A stretch of DNA of 37,136 nt from positions 1 to 37,136 of the forward strand of contig JAFDZU010000092.1 of NCBI GenBank assembly GCA_018266765.1. Reading direction: 5' to 3'. Source of the stretch: Bacteroidota bacterium. GTDB taxonomy: Bacteria > Bacteroidota > Ignavibacteria > Kapaibacteriales > UBA961. Position 1 is the first letter of the stretch. Every line of letters starts with the position of its first letter. This document shows, in pieces, positions 1 through 9,600 of this stretch. A program made the translations under genes and the position numbers. The notes beneath the pieces are model-generated. The model made no database searches. It was not told the origin of the DNA and saw only the letters and a list, made by a program, of their open reading frames with translations.

Positions 1-2588
1 ATAATTTCTTCGCTTACCACTTGTCCTGGAACGAGCACCGGAAACCCCGGAGGGTATGGAATTACAAATGAAGAAGCGACTAAAGTTCTGCCTTTTTTTA
101 ATTCAGGAAGACATTCAACAAGTGGAATATATTCGTAATTATCCTCGTTATACGCCAGATAATATGCTTCTCTCAAATTACCGCCCGGCACACCCGGAAC
201 TGCTTGAAATGATGAATGAAATGCACTGAAATCAGGCAATGGCGGGAATTCCTTTGTCAATGAATGTATCTGCTTTTGATGAATTTCATTTTCTCGTAAA
301 TTTAGTGACTTGAATTCTTCATCAAGCTCATCTGCAATCATTAGAAGTGCATTCGTAAGATACGTAATACTACCTCGTGTCGTACCTATATTTGTCATAA
401 ACAACACAGTGTTACGCGATGTTTTATTTATTTGAATGTTAAATTTGTCCATCAAATACTTGTTTTTAAATGTGTCCCCGTCCACTCCTGTTCTACCGAT
501 GTGTAAGGTAATTTTTGTAGGGTCAAGCACGAATTCATCATCTTCCCATGCTTCTTCCATTCGATTCCAGCCCTCTTTTTTATCGTGGTATTCGGCAAGA
601 CCTGTTTGTCGGTATTTATTAGGAATAAAGTCTCGAACAGTCAGCACATCAAAATATTTGCTAAGTTGAACATTATTATTTACTTTAGCTCGCAGAACCA
701 TAGCAAGTTCTATGCTTTTTTCGACTAATTCATACCCCTCGAATTGAACCTGTCGTCTGCCAACATCCAAAGAGGCAAGCATTTGATAATTCGGAGAAGT
801 TGACGTATGCGTCATATATGCTTCCAAAAAAGTACTTTCACTTTTTCTGCGATAATCTTCATCCCAAATATGTATCATCGAACCCTGACGAAAACTACTC
901 AGTGTTTTGTGCGTACTTTGTGTAGAATACACTCGAACGCGAACTTTATCTGGATCCGGTAATTTTGAAACTTCACCTTTTGAAAGCTCTTTGATATGCT
1001 TAGCATATTGTTCTCGATATTCTTCACTTGTGTATTTTTGATGAAGTTTATTTGCGGTGTACATCCCGGTTCGCTGTCTGTAAACATATGTAAAACCTGC
1101 AAATGCGAACCATGCCTCATCCCACAAAAATATCATGTCGGGCTTGATCGCCAACACTTCTTCCATTACCCGTTCAACATTGTACACCAAACCATCAAAA
1201 GTACAATTTGTCAAAAGCAACATTTTCACTTTTTCGAGTCTGCCTGCTTTTTTAAGCTGAAATAGTTTCGCTTTAATCTGCTCTAAAGGCACTGCGCCAT
1301 ACATAGAGTATTCCTGAATTGGATACGAATCCAAATAAACAGGATAAGCTCCTGCTAATACTAGACCATAGTGATGTGACTTGTGGCAATCCCGATCAAT
1401 TAGAACTACATCTCCCGGCTCAACTAATGCTTGCATTACTATTTTGTTAGCAGTTGATGTACCGTTTGTAACAAAAAACGTATGTTGTGAACCGTAGGCA
1501 TCTCGAGCCATTTCTTGCGCTTTTTTTATTGGTCCGGTTGGTTGGAGCAAAGAATCAAGTCCGCCGGTGGTTGCTGAAGTTTCGGCTAAAAACATATTTC
1601 TGCCGTAAAATTCACCGAAGTCTTTTATCCATCTAGATTTAAAAACAGAATTTCCCCGAGAAATCGGCATCGCATGAAAAACCCCCATTGGTTTTTGGGA
1701 ATAACTTTTTAATGCAGAGAAAAATGGAGTATTATATCGCTCTCTTATTCCTCGTATAATAGTTAAATGTAATTCTTGCAAGTCTTCTCTGCGATAAAAA
1801 ATCCTCTTAAATTCTTTAATTGTACTGTCGCGAATATTTCCAAGTGAAGTTTCGGTTACATAATACGTGTCAATTTCAGGTCGGAATTTTCTAATGAGAT
1901 TTCCAAGTATTGGTCCCAAGTTCGATTCATTTTTCGATTGTTCACCAAATTTCAAAGCATTTTTAATATACGGTTTAATGAGTTCAGTTGTCCGTTTAGA
2001 TTCGTAGGGAATCGCATGACGAACGACCACTGCTTGTATATTATAATTAAATTGCAAAGCAATAAGTGCATCTTGAAATGAACGCTGTACTACTACACCA
2101 TAGGTGAATTGTTCATTTGAATTTTTGAGTTCATTCAGTTTGTAACGAAGAACTTTTTCTTCTTCATCTGTCATATCTTCTACAAACAAAACATCAAAAT
2201 AATTTTTTCGGGATTCATCGGAACGTTCTCCAAAATCCATAGATTCAGACCGCATTTCCTCTTCGCCGATAAAATCTGAACTTCGGTAACTATCACTTAC
2301 AAGATGCCGTATATTCAAGGCAACTTGATTAGCCAATGAAGTATATTCTTGCCTAACTATAGATTCTTTTAGATGTTCTAACCGTGTAACCCCGGGGAAA
2401 CTAAAAAAACACTCTACTCCACTAAGTTCTACGAGTAATTGTTCACAATTTGACTTGTGTTTTTTCTCAGAATCAGTTCCTTTATCGCAATGTGCTAAAT
2501 CTGTTGTAGCTTTTTTGAGAGCATTCCAGTAGTCAATTCTTAATTGTCCGACATTATAATATGGTGCGCTTTTTTGTGTTTTTATCAT
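1..2588 (-). CDS. Orn/Lys/Arg decarboxylase-family PLP enzyme (3' end outside window)
   Basis: Fold-type I PLP enzyme of the Orn/Lys/Arg decarboxylase family, expected to decarboxylate a basic amino acid in the cytoplasm. I read 862 codons from the ATG at 2588, and the frame is still open at base 1. Visible parts in order: an N-terminal region with no clear match (about 1-120); a receiver-like 'wing' segment (FDVLFVEDMT, near 130); the PLP domain with DRDCHKSHHYG near 397, the cofactor-contacting Asp490 in LWDEAWFAF, and the Schiff-base lysine K561 in STQSTHKTLSSFRQG; and the start of the family's C-terminal domain (PYPPGFPVLVPGQ, near 845). The ATG lies 7 nt after the VOC gene's stop, so it is the last visible gene of a four-gene operon. 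The family is certain. Which of arginine, lysine or ornithine is the substrate cannot be told from what I see. Confidence 0.9.
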   Translation of the reverse strand, partial: MIKTQKSAPYYNVGQLRIDYWNALKKATTDLAHCDKGTDSEKKHKSNCEQLLVELSGVECFFSFPGVTRLEHLKESIVRQEYTSLANQVALNIRHLVSDSYRSSDFIGEEEMRSESMDFGERSDESRKNYFDVLFVEDMTDEEEKVLRYKLNELKNSNEQFTYGVVVQRSFQDALIALQFNYNIQAVVVRHAIPYESKRTTELIKPYIKNALKFGEQSKNESNLGPILGNLIRKFRPEIDTYYVTETSLGNIRDSTIKEFKRIFYRREDLQELHLTIIRGIRERYNTPFFSALKSYSQKPMGVFHAMPISRGNSVFKSRWIKDFGEFYGRNMFLAETSATTGGLDSLLQPTGPIKKAQEMARDAYGSQHTFFVTNGTSTANKIVMQALVEPGDVVLIDRDCHKSHHYGLVLAGAYPVYLDSYPIQEYSMYGAVPLEQIKAKLFQLKKAGRLEKVKMLLLTNCTFDGLVYNVERVMEEVLAIKPDMIFLWDEAWFAFAGFTYVYRQRTGMYTANKLHQKYTSEEYREQYAKHIKELSKGEVSKLPDPDKVRVRVYSTQSTHKTLSSFRQGSMIHIWDEDYRRKSESTFLEAYMTHTSTSPNYQMLASLDVGRRQVQFEGYELVEKSIELAMVLRAKVNNNVQLSKYFDVLTVRDFIPNKYRQTGLAEYHDKKEGWNRMEEAWEDDEFVLDPTKITLHIGRTGVDGDTFKNKYLMDKFNIQINKTSRNTVLFMTNIGTTRGSITYLTNALLMIADELDEEFKSLNLRENEIHQKQIHSLTKEFPPLPDFSAFHSSFQAVPGVPGGNLREAYYLAYNEDNYEYIPLVECLPELKKGRTLVASSFVIPYPPGFPVLVPGQVVSEEI

Positions 2589-2595
2589 TATGTTA

Positions 2596-3003
2596 TTATT
2601 TTTCAGAATGTAACGCCAGTTTATTACCTTCTGTGTCAATGAAAATGGCAAAGTATCCGGCTTCGTCCGAGATAAGTGTTTTTTCCATCACTATTCGTCC
2701 TCCTGCCTCAACTACTTTCCCCAAAATATTATTTAAATCATTACCACCATTGAGATATATAAGAGGTCCTGCATCACTTGGCATTGAACTTGGCCCGGCG
2801 ACGACCGCTCCTCCGATACCTCCATTGGCAGGGAAAAAAGCCATAGTGTAATCATTGGTAAAGATTTTATCCATTGTAATACTATAAATGTGATTATAGA
2901 ATCCAACTGCTTGTTCAAAATTGACAGCAGGGATTTCAAACCAACTTACATAATTAGTTAATTTCGGTTGAGTTATTTTCTTTTTCAATACAATTGATCC
3001 CAT
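2596..3003 (-). CDS. VOC (glyoxalase/bleomycin-resistance fold) family protein
   Basis: Small protein of 135 residues with the paired beta-alpha-beta-beta-beta layout of the vicinal oxygen chelate superfamily. It opens with the typical WFEIPAVNFEQAVGFYNHIY and closes with DEAGYFAIFIDTEGNKLALHS. Family members bind a metal or small ligand at a dimer interface, and many have no known substrate. I chose the ATG at 3003, 10 nt after the stop of the upstream amidase gene. A TTG at 3027 would extend it by 8 residues and overlap that gene. It sits between the amidase and the decarboxylase in a tight operon, so a helper role in the same pathway is possible but not shown. Function is unknown. Confidence 0.8.
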   Translation of the reverse strand: MGSIVLKKKITQPKLTNYVSWFEIPAVNFEQAVGFYNHIYSITMDKIFTNDYTMAFFPANGGIGGAVVAGPSSMPSDAGPLIYLNGGNDLNNILGKVVEAGGRIVMEKTLISDEAGYFAIFIDTEGNKLALHSEK

Positions 3004-3013
3004 AATGTTTTTT

Positions 3014-3958
3014 TTAAAGATTCTCAATACCTTTATATTCTACTAAGTCTATCGTTGTAGGAGTTTGAGTAAGTTCATTTTCAATTAATTTTAACTTTTC
3101 TAACTTATCTAACTTCGTAGGTTTAATAAGTGGCCCAAGTGATTCGAGATAGGGATGCACAGCCCCTTTTTGATATATATCAAATTCACCAATATGATCT
3201 CGAAAACTTTTCAATGGCTGTCCAAGCCGCAAAACTCCCAGCTCCCTACTACGTTTCACACGCTCTATGTCGAGCTCTAACGGGAAGATTTCTTCTGTTC
3301 CGCCTGCCTGATAGAGAACCCTGCCATCAGGACCACACACAACAGAAACACCGCTTCCACCTGAATCCAAACCATTTACATCAAAAAAGAAGCACTGATT
3401 AACTGTTGCCATTGCTCGTACTATCGAAAGTTCTATATCTCTGTCTATTGTTCCCGTCATTGTTGGATGCAAGATTACTTCTGCTCCCATTACAGTCATA
3501 GTACGTATAGTTTCGGGAAACCACATATCATAGCAAATAGATACACCGAATCTTCCCACATTTGGAACATCAAATATGCAGAATTTATTCCCGGGTGTAA
3601 CTCCTACTTCATAGGGATAGAACGGAAACATTTTTCGATAACGAGTAACAACTTCACCTTGAGGATTAATCACAGATGCAGTATTATAAATTTTGCCATC
3701 GTGTTTTTCAAAAACCGATCCGGGAAGTAACCAGATTCCATATTTCTTAGCCATTTTCTGCATTTCATGCTCAAAGTATCCGGGAACTTCATGTGCTGTA
3801 TATGTCAATGGACCGTAAGCACATAACTCACTAAACACGACCATCTCTACCCATGGATAAAGATTCATAGTAATGTCAAGTTTGAGTTTCATCATCTCTA
3901 CATTCGGAGCTACAGCAGAGACTTTCATTTGTATTCCGGCAATTGCGAAAGGATTCAT
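3014..3958 (-). CDS. Carbon-nitrogen hydrolase (nitrilase-superfamily amidase)
   Basis: Amidase of the nitrilase superfamily, 314 residues. The catalytic Glu-Lys-Cys triad is visible: E44 in VVFSELCAYGP, K109 in RYRKMFPFYP and C142 in GVSICYDMWFPET. Members hydrolyse C-N bonds of amides, carbamoyl compounds or nitriles in the cytoplasm. Its gene begins 3 nt after the aminotransferase stop and is followed within 10 nt by the VOC gene, so the genes are surely cotranscribed. Next to an Orn/Lys/Arg decarboxylase and a GABA-type transaminase, candidates include N-carbamoylputrescine amidase or 5-aminovaleramidase-like activity, but the sequence alone does not settle this. The C-terminal 30 or so residues (after about 280) are Lys/Glu/Leu-rich and look like a lineage-specific tail. 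Confidence 0.88.
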   Translation of the reverse strand: MNPFAIAGIQMKVSAVAPNVEMMKLKLDITMNLYPWVEMVVFSELCAYGPLTYTAHEVPGYFEHEMQKMAKKYGIWLLPGSVFEKHDGKIYNTASVINPQGEVVTRYRKMFPFYPYEVGVTPGNKFCIFDVPNVGRFGVSICYDMWFPETIRTMTVMGAEVILHPTMTGTIDRDIELSIVRAMATVNQCFFFDVNGLDSGGSGVSVVCGPDGRVLYQAGGTEEIFPLELDIERVKRSRELGVLRLGQPLKSFRDHIGEFDIYQKGAVHPYLESLGPLIKPTKLDKLEKLKLIENELTQTPTTIDLVEYKGIENL

Positions 3959-3961
3959 AGT

Positions 3962-5284
3962 TTATATATTTGTTTCTTTTAAAATTTCTTCAATAAGAAT
4001 ATCTAATCCGATGTTCAACTGTTCATCGGTAATAACTAATGGCGAGAGGATTCTAATAACATTTTTAAATGTACCTGCACCGAGAAGAATTAAACCACGT
4101 TCTGCTCCATTTTTGATAATTCGACTACATAATTCACCATCAGGTTGAGATGGATCCCCATTTTTTACAAATTCAATTCCAACCATAGCACCGATACCAC
4201 GAACTTCTCCAACTGCTGAACATTTTTTTTGCAGAATATTAAAACGATTTGTAATAATAGAACCAATTTTAACAGCTCTTTCGTTTAGATTTTCATCCTT
4301 CATAAACTGAATAGTCGCGAGTGCAGCGGCACAACAAACAGGACTTCCGATATATGTTCCACCGATTGTTCCTGAAGCAGCCGCATCCATTATTTCTGCC
4401 CTCCCTAGCACAGCGGCAATTGGCATTCCTGAGCCAAGCGACTTTGCATAGGTACTAATATCAGGGACTACATTATAGTTTTGCCAAGAAGCCCACTTGC
4501 CTGTACGGCAGAAACCGCTTTGAACTTCGTCCATAATGAGCATGATTCCATGCTCATCACAAAAAGTGCGCAACCCTTCGAGATATTTTTGGGGAACAGG
4601 ATTAAATCCGCCTTCACCTTGGACTGGCTCGATGATAATCGCCGCAAGATTATTGAGGTCAACTAAATTATGGACACTTTCATGCAGTCTTTGTAATTCC
4701 CGTGCTACAAATTCATCATGATTTCTATTACCATGATAACGGTAAAAGTTAGGGAATGGTAAGCGATATATTTCCGGAGCAAATGGTCCACAATTTAATT
4801 TGTATCCAATTTTACTGGTAAGTGTCATCGCCATCATTGTTCTTCCGTGGTAAGCATCGGTATAACAAAGAATTGCAGGACGTTTCGTTGCTTGACGTGC
4901 AATCTTTATTGCATTTTCAACTGCTTCAGCTCCGGTGGAAACCAACATTGCCTTAGTTCTTTCACCATGGGGAAGAATCTCTACAAGCTTCTCACAGAGT
5001 TCTATATATGGTTCATATGTAACTACATTAAAACTTGTATGGATATATTTTCCTGCCTGCTCTCTAATTGCCTCAACAACTGGACTGGGACAGTGTCCCG
5101 CGTTTACAACTCCTATCCCACCGGCAAAATCAATCCATTCTTTACCGTCAACATCTTTTATTAATGCACCCTTTGCATCTTGGACTGTAGCGGTATTAAA
5201 GACACCGACACCGTTTGCCACGATATTTTTTCGCCGTTCAAAGAGATTTTGTGACTTTATCGTATCTTGTAGCATAATTCCCAT
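3962..5284 (-). CDS. Class III aminotransferase, GABA/omega-amino acid type
   Basis: PLP-dependent class III transaminase of 440 residues, the usual length for 4-aminobutyrate or 5-aminovalerate transaminases, which move an omega-amino group to 2-oxoglutarate. Visible signatures are FAGGIGVVNAGHCP (53-66), STGAEAVENAIKIAR (116-130, phosphate binding), EPVQGEGGF (219-227), MDEVQSGFCRTG (251-262) with PLP-contacting D252, Schiff-base lysine K281 in STYAKSLGSG, and GGTYIGSP (308-315). The overall sequence is closest to GabT/DavT-like enzymes rather than acetylornithine transaminase, but substrate preference is inferred. It is the first gene of the four-gene operon. The start at 5284 has no strong ribosome site, and an ATG three codons later (5275) is an equal alternative. 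Confidence 0.88.
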   Translation of the reverse strand: MGIMLQDTIKSQNLFERRKNIVANGVGVFNTATVQDAKGALIKDVDGKEWIDFAGGIGVVNAGHCPSPVVEAIREQAGKYIHTSFNVVTYEPYIELCEKLVEILPHGERTKAMLVSTGAEAVENAIKIARQATKRPAILCYTDAYHGRTMMAMTLTSKIGYKLNCGPFAPEIYRLPFPNFYRYHGNRNHDEFVARELQRLHESVHNLVDLNNLAAIIIEPVQGEGGFNPVPQKYLEGLRTFCDEHGIMLIMDEVQSGFCRTGKWASWQNYNVVPDISTYAKSLGSGMPIAAVLGRAEIMDAAASGTIGGTYIGSPVCCAAALATIQFMKDENLNERAVKIGSIITNRFNILQKKCSAVGEVRGIGAMVGIEFVKNGDPSQPDGELCSRIIKNGAERGLILLGAGTFKNVIRILSPLVITDEQLNIGLDILIEEILKETNI

Positions 5285-5314
5285 GAATAGTGGTTGAATT
5301 AAATTTTTATTTGC

Positions 5315-5327
5315 AAAGCATTGCTTT
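5315..5327. promoter_or_regulatory. Short dyad upstream of the amine operon
   Basis: AAAGCA-T-TGCTTT is a 6+1+6 perfect dyad about 31 nt upstream of the aminotransferase start. Its position fits an operator or leader element for the operon. It is short enough to occur by chance in AT-rich DNA. Confidence 0.2.
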
Positions 5328-5687
5328 TATCTTCCGTCATTTTTATCTAGTTATTCTAAAGATAACTCAAAAGTCAAAAATTGAATAAATCACTAAATAA
5401 TATAATTAAAATCAATAGTTAATAATTTATCTATATATTAATAACTAAATAAGTAACGACTTTTTTAATATAACGAATAAACGTACCAATTCCAAAATTT
5501 TCACTCTAAATTTTCATTAAAATTCCTCGTTTTTTTACTGAAAATAAAAATATATTAGCAAGCTTTTTTTAAACTGATTTTACAGAGTAAACTTCCATTG
5601 ATATTAGCCAAACAATAACATCTAACTAGTTTTTAAAAAGTCAAGTTGCAGTAAATAACGGTATGAATTGTTATTGTTCTTATTTCA

Positions 5688-5721
5688 TTTGTAATTACAA
5701 CCCATATTTTGTTTAACTTTG
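5688..5721 (+). promoter_or_regulatory. Bacteroidota-type promoter for the 199-residue gene
   Basis: TTTG at 5688-5691 and TAACTTTG at 5714-5721 match the Bacteroidota -33/-7 consensus (TTTG and TAnnTTTG) with 22 nt between them. Transcription would begin near 5728, giving a leader of about 120 nt that contains the 24-bp palindrome. Confidence 0.45.
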
Positions 5722-5776
5722 AACGTGTAAAAATTTATTTTAAAACGATGATAGTTTTTGCACGAAAAACGTCTTT

Positions 5777-5800
5777 TGAAAGTCTCTTAAGAGACTTTCA
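5777..5800. promoter_or_regulatory. Perfect 24-bp palindrome (operator or leader hairpin)
   Basis: The half-site TGAAAGTCTCTT is followed directly by its exact reverse complement with no spacer, ending 50 nt before the ATG at 5851. No T-run follows, so it is not an ordinary intrinsic terminator. It could be a binding site for a dimeric regulator or a hairpin in the transcript leader. Confidence 0.6.
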
Positions 5801-5850
5801 TCTATTTAAACGTTGGTTTTTAAATCTAAATTCTACAAAAATTACAACTT

Positions 5851-6450
5851 ATGACTACTACTCAATTAATAGACTTATGCGCTAAACAAATAGAAGAAAA
5901 TTCTATTATGGATTTGCCCGATAATATTGTTGCTACTCTCTCAACAGAACAAGCAGAAGCGATAGTTTCCCATTTTCGCGGTAAAGCATTTTTACGACTT
6001 CCGACAAAAGAACGTCAGTTTTTTGATTGGTTAAAAATTAATGATGAACCTGTTTGGAACGATCTATGGAGTGATGAATCAATCGAACCTGCTTATATTG
6101 TTTCGGTTGTATTTTTACCGATGCTGTTAGATGAAGTACGAGGATTTCCAATTTGCGACTTACTCAATGAAAATAACTATTATTTCACAAATGACCATTT
6201 TATTAGCGACGAAGTCGATGTTCTTCTTGAAGCGATAAAAGAACGCTTTTTAGCTCAACAAACCCTTACTGTTTCGCAGTTACTCGTTCTCGAAATAAGT
6301 ATGTCGCCTATTGATATTTGGCGGTTTGCTTATCATCATCGTATTGACCTAGACCAGGCAAAAAGTGCAGTTCACCGATTAGCTGACGAAAAACTTTTGA
6401 TTCACCTCAAAAGCTCTGACGACCTCGCTGATTTTGTTGAGTTTAAATAA
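5851..6450 (+). CDS. Conserved-looking hypothetical protein, 199 residues
   Basis: I do not recognise the family. The protein is acidic, has no signal peptide or membrane segment, and looks soluble and mostly alpha-helical. An N-terminal part (about 1-60) contains AEAIVSHFRGKAFLRLPTKE and a Trp-rich stretch (FFDWLKINDEPVWNDLWSDE, about 64-83). The C-terminal part (about 130-190) has helices resembling a small winged-helix or HTH arrangement (QTLTVSQLLVLEISMSPIDI), but this is a weak impression. It starts 50 nt after a perfect 24-bp palindrome and stands alone between the divergent amine operon and a secreted-protein gene. Codon use resembles its neighbours. The reading frame is convincing as a gene; no function can be given. 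Confidence 0.75.
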   Translation: MTTTQLIDLCAKQIEENSIMDLPDNIVATLSTEQAEAIVSHFRGKAFLRLPTKERQFFDWLKINDEPVWNDLWSDESIEPAYIVSVVFLPMLLDEVRGFPICDLLNENNYYFTNDHFISDEVDVLLEAIKERFLAQQTLTVSQLLVLEISMSPIDIWRFAYHHRIDLDQAKSAVHRLADEKLLIHLKSSDDLADFVEFK

Positions 6451-6605
6451 TCCACAAGTAATTATAAAAATTTACAACTAAATCTCGTTTTTTAGTTTTT
6501 TTGCTATGAATTTACAGTGTGTTTCTGTAATTTGCAACCAAACGAAAAGAGTTGGTGTTTTTCCACTTGATTAGGCGGATAATTTCACTCAGAAACGAGG
6601 TAACT

Positions 6606-9600
6606 ATGAGAATCGTAATTCCTACTTTGCTCACGAGGATATTTTTTACTATCCTGACTGTATTACTATTTACAACGACTCCTTCCTATTCTCAACGATG
6701 GGATAGAGTGCCCATTGATGAGCCGTACAATAGTAATTATTGGCTCGATGTATTTTTTCTTCCCACAAATGCTAATCTTGGCTGGGTATGCGGTTATAAT
6801 GGTATGGTTATCCGAACAGTAGATGCCGGACTTACGTGGAAAGGTTCTAATGTAGATGACGTTAAAAAACCACAATTAGAAAGTATTCACTTCCCTACAC
6901 AATCTGTCGGTTATACTTCCGGCAGTAAAAACATTTATCGTACTGCTAATGGCGGGGCTTCGTGGCAAGAAGTAACTCCTTCGGGAGTAGTTTCACTTTG
7001 GGGATGCTATTTCGTAAGTTCAAATGTCGGGATGGTCATTGGAAGTGGATGCGGTGCTACAAAACAACAGTTCTTCCGAACAACTGACGGTGGTGCTTCT
7101 TGGTCTGAAACTCGAGATTCAGTACCAAACAGCGGCTTAACAGATTTAATTTTAAATTCAAGTACGGGTTTGGGGTATGCAGTAGGAAGCGGTTGGCTGT
7201 GGCGAACATTAGACCTCGGCATTACATGGCAAACATTTATGCCCACCGGACAACAGATTTGGCATGAGGAAATTACCAATGTAAAAAACTCGTTCTTGCT
7301 TCCCTTTTCAGGTACTACTTGTGCCGGTGCAGGTAATGGCGGTGGCATGAGATTCAGTACAAATAATGGCTCTGACTGGACTAATTATATAACACCCGAT
7401 CATAATTACGGAGCATTTTTACTGAGTGATTCGTCGGGTTGGGTATGCGGTTTGAACTCGCAAATGTATTATACTTCAAATTATGGACAAACATGGGAAC
7501 TACGAAACTGTGGTATTTCAACCGATCTTGATGACACGTATTTTATTAATGATACAACAGGTTGGGTAGTAGGCAAAGGTGCTATTTATCATCTTACTGC
7601 CCCTTTCCGTTCGGTCAATAAAAGTTCTGTTAATTATGGTGATGCTTGTTTTCCGGGAGTGAAGAATGATACATTATATGTAAAGATATCTTCATTTTTT
7701 CAATCGTATGGTACTATTCAACTAACAGGTGATAATCCCGAAGAATTTAGAATAATTCAGCCGGGTACAAGTTTTATTGCTCCTGCATGCGATTCAATGC
7801 GCATTATCATCCAATTCAGACCAACTACAGACGGTACAAAAAATGCAGTTGCCGAGATTCGTCTCTCGAATCCTTCTATAGTTTTTACAATACCATTAGT
7901 TGGTAAAACAAAACGAATTTCATCATTTGCTGCTACTGATACTTTATTATTTAAATCTGCACCTTGTGGCTTTGTAACGATAGATTCCTTACGTTTTAAA
8001 AATCCGAGTGCCGATACCGAACAAGTTGTCAAAGTGGATAGACTTACTCAAAACAACCCGCTGATGCTCTTCTCACCTCTTCCACTTGTATTACTTCCTA
8101 AAGACAGTAATAGTTTGATATTTCAAGTTGTTCCAATTGATACAGGTTGGATTACCACATATCATTTAGCGTGGCTTGGTGTTTGCAATAAAGTGCTGAC
8201 TGTTCGCGCTTTTGGTACATCTCCGATTATAAATGCTCCTCCAACAAGAACGATGTTGCTTAATTGCAATACGTATATGTTCGACACTGTTATGATAAGT
8301 AACACAGGTAATAAACCACTATTAATTCCAACACTTCGAGTATTCGGGACTGACTCTTCCGATTTCAAAATTATAGGATTTACCGGCGGAAATACATTGC
8401 CACTTTCAATTGATCCCCAAAAAAGTATTGGCGTAATTGTTCGATTTGGGCCGGTGGCGGCAGGACAGCAGAAGAATGCTGTTATTCGTATTGAAAATAA
8501 TGACTCTACCAGTATTCGCGGACACATGAATCCATTCGATGTTTCGCTTATCGGTGTACTTGGAAGTTCAATTCTTAGCATTTCGGATACCGTTGTAAAT
8601 TGTGGCGATATTTGCGTAAATTCAACAAAACAATTTAAGTTTAAAATTAAGAACATCGGTTCAGCACCTGCTAAAATTACTGCTTTTACCAATTCAGAAC
8701 GAACTTTTAGTTTTTCTGCAAGTGTCGGAGCGGAAGTCAAGCAAGTTGATTCACTGACAATTACTATATTTGCGATGCCTGAGCGTGAAGGGATAATTAG
8801 AGATACACTTCATATTACATTAGATCCATGCGGCGAAAAATTCTCGGTAGCTTTGAATTGTAATGGAGTTAAAACTTCACTCGAAGCGATTCCGACAGAA
8901 ATTCGAGAAACTATTCAAAGCGGACGTGCAGTAAAACGTAGCATTATCGTTAAATCAACCGGAAGTGCGCCTGCTGTTATTTCTTCTATTACTCTCACAC
9001 CTGCTCGACCTGACTGGAAATTAACGGATATTCCACCATTGCCTGATACATTAGCAAATGGCAAGCAACTAACAGTAAATGTTGAATTTAATGCTACTGA
9101 TGATGCATTATTCGACGGCAAAGTTTGTTTTAATGCTTCGCAAACTTGCCCTACACAAATTTGTGTTCCAATTCAAGTACAAAGTATTGCCTCACGCTTA
9201 GGATTCTCTGTTTCTGAATTGGATTTTGGCGATAGTAAATGTATATTACCCAATAGCCGACGAACACTTACAATTACCAACGAAGGTACTGTTACTGACA
9301 CTGTAAATGTCGTGTTACTCAGAGGCAATCCTGTTTTTACGTTACTTACTCCGACCACGCTCGAAATTCCGGGAGGTGGCTCTTCGAATGTTGAAGTAGA
9401 ATACAAACCCACAACCGAAGGTGTCCAACAAGGTGAACTTTCTATATGGTCAGTGAAACAAGATACAGTTCGCCTTTCAGTGCCTATGCACGGATCGTTT
9501 GCTCGCACAAATACAACCGCTTCTTCTAAAATATCGCAAAGAACGTATGAACCATGCGACTTACCGGTGAAGGATACCGTTACTTTCACTAATACAGGCA

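Larger units (their letters stand above)
5285..5850. other. AT-rich divergent intergenic region
   Basis: This 566-nt gap lies between the divergent amine operon and the 199-residue gene. I see no convincing coding sequence in it. It holds a short dyad near 5315, a promoter-like pair at 5688-5721 and a perfect palindrome at 5777-5800. The remainder is A/T-rich and unstructured to my eye. Confidence 0.6.

Noticed and set aside
996-1265. Plus-strand frame inside the decarboxylase region, and similar antisense frames throughout
   Set aside because: They lie opposite strongly supported coding sequence with conserved enzyme motifs, and their own translations show none.
6552-6605. An upstream GTG start for the giant exported protein
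   Set aside because: It would place 18 residues before a clear signal peptide; GAGG lies just before the ATG at 6606.
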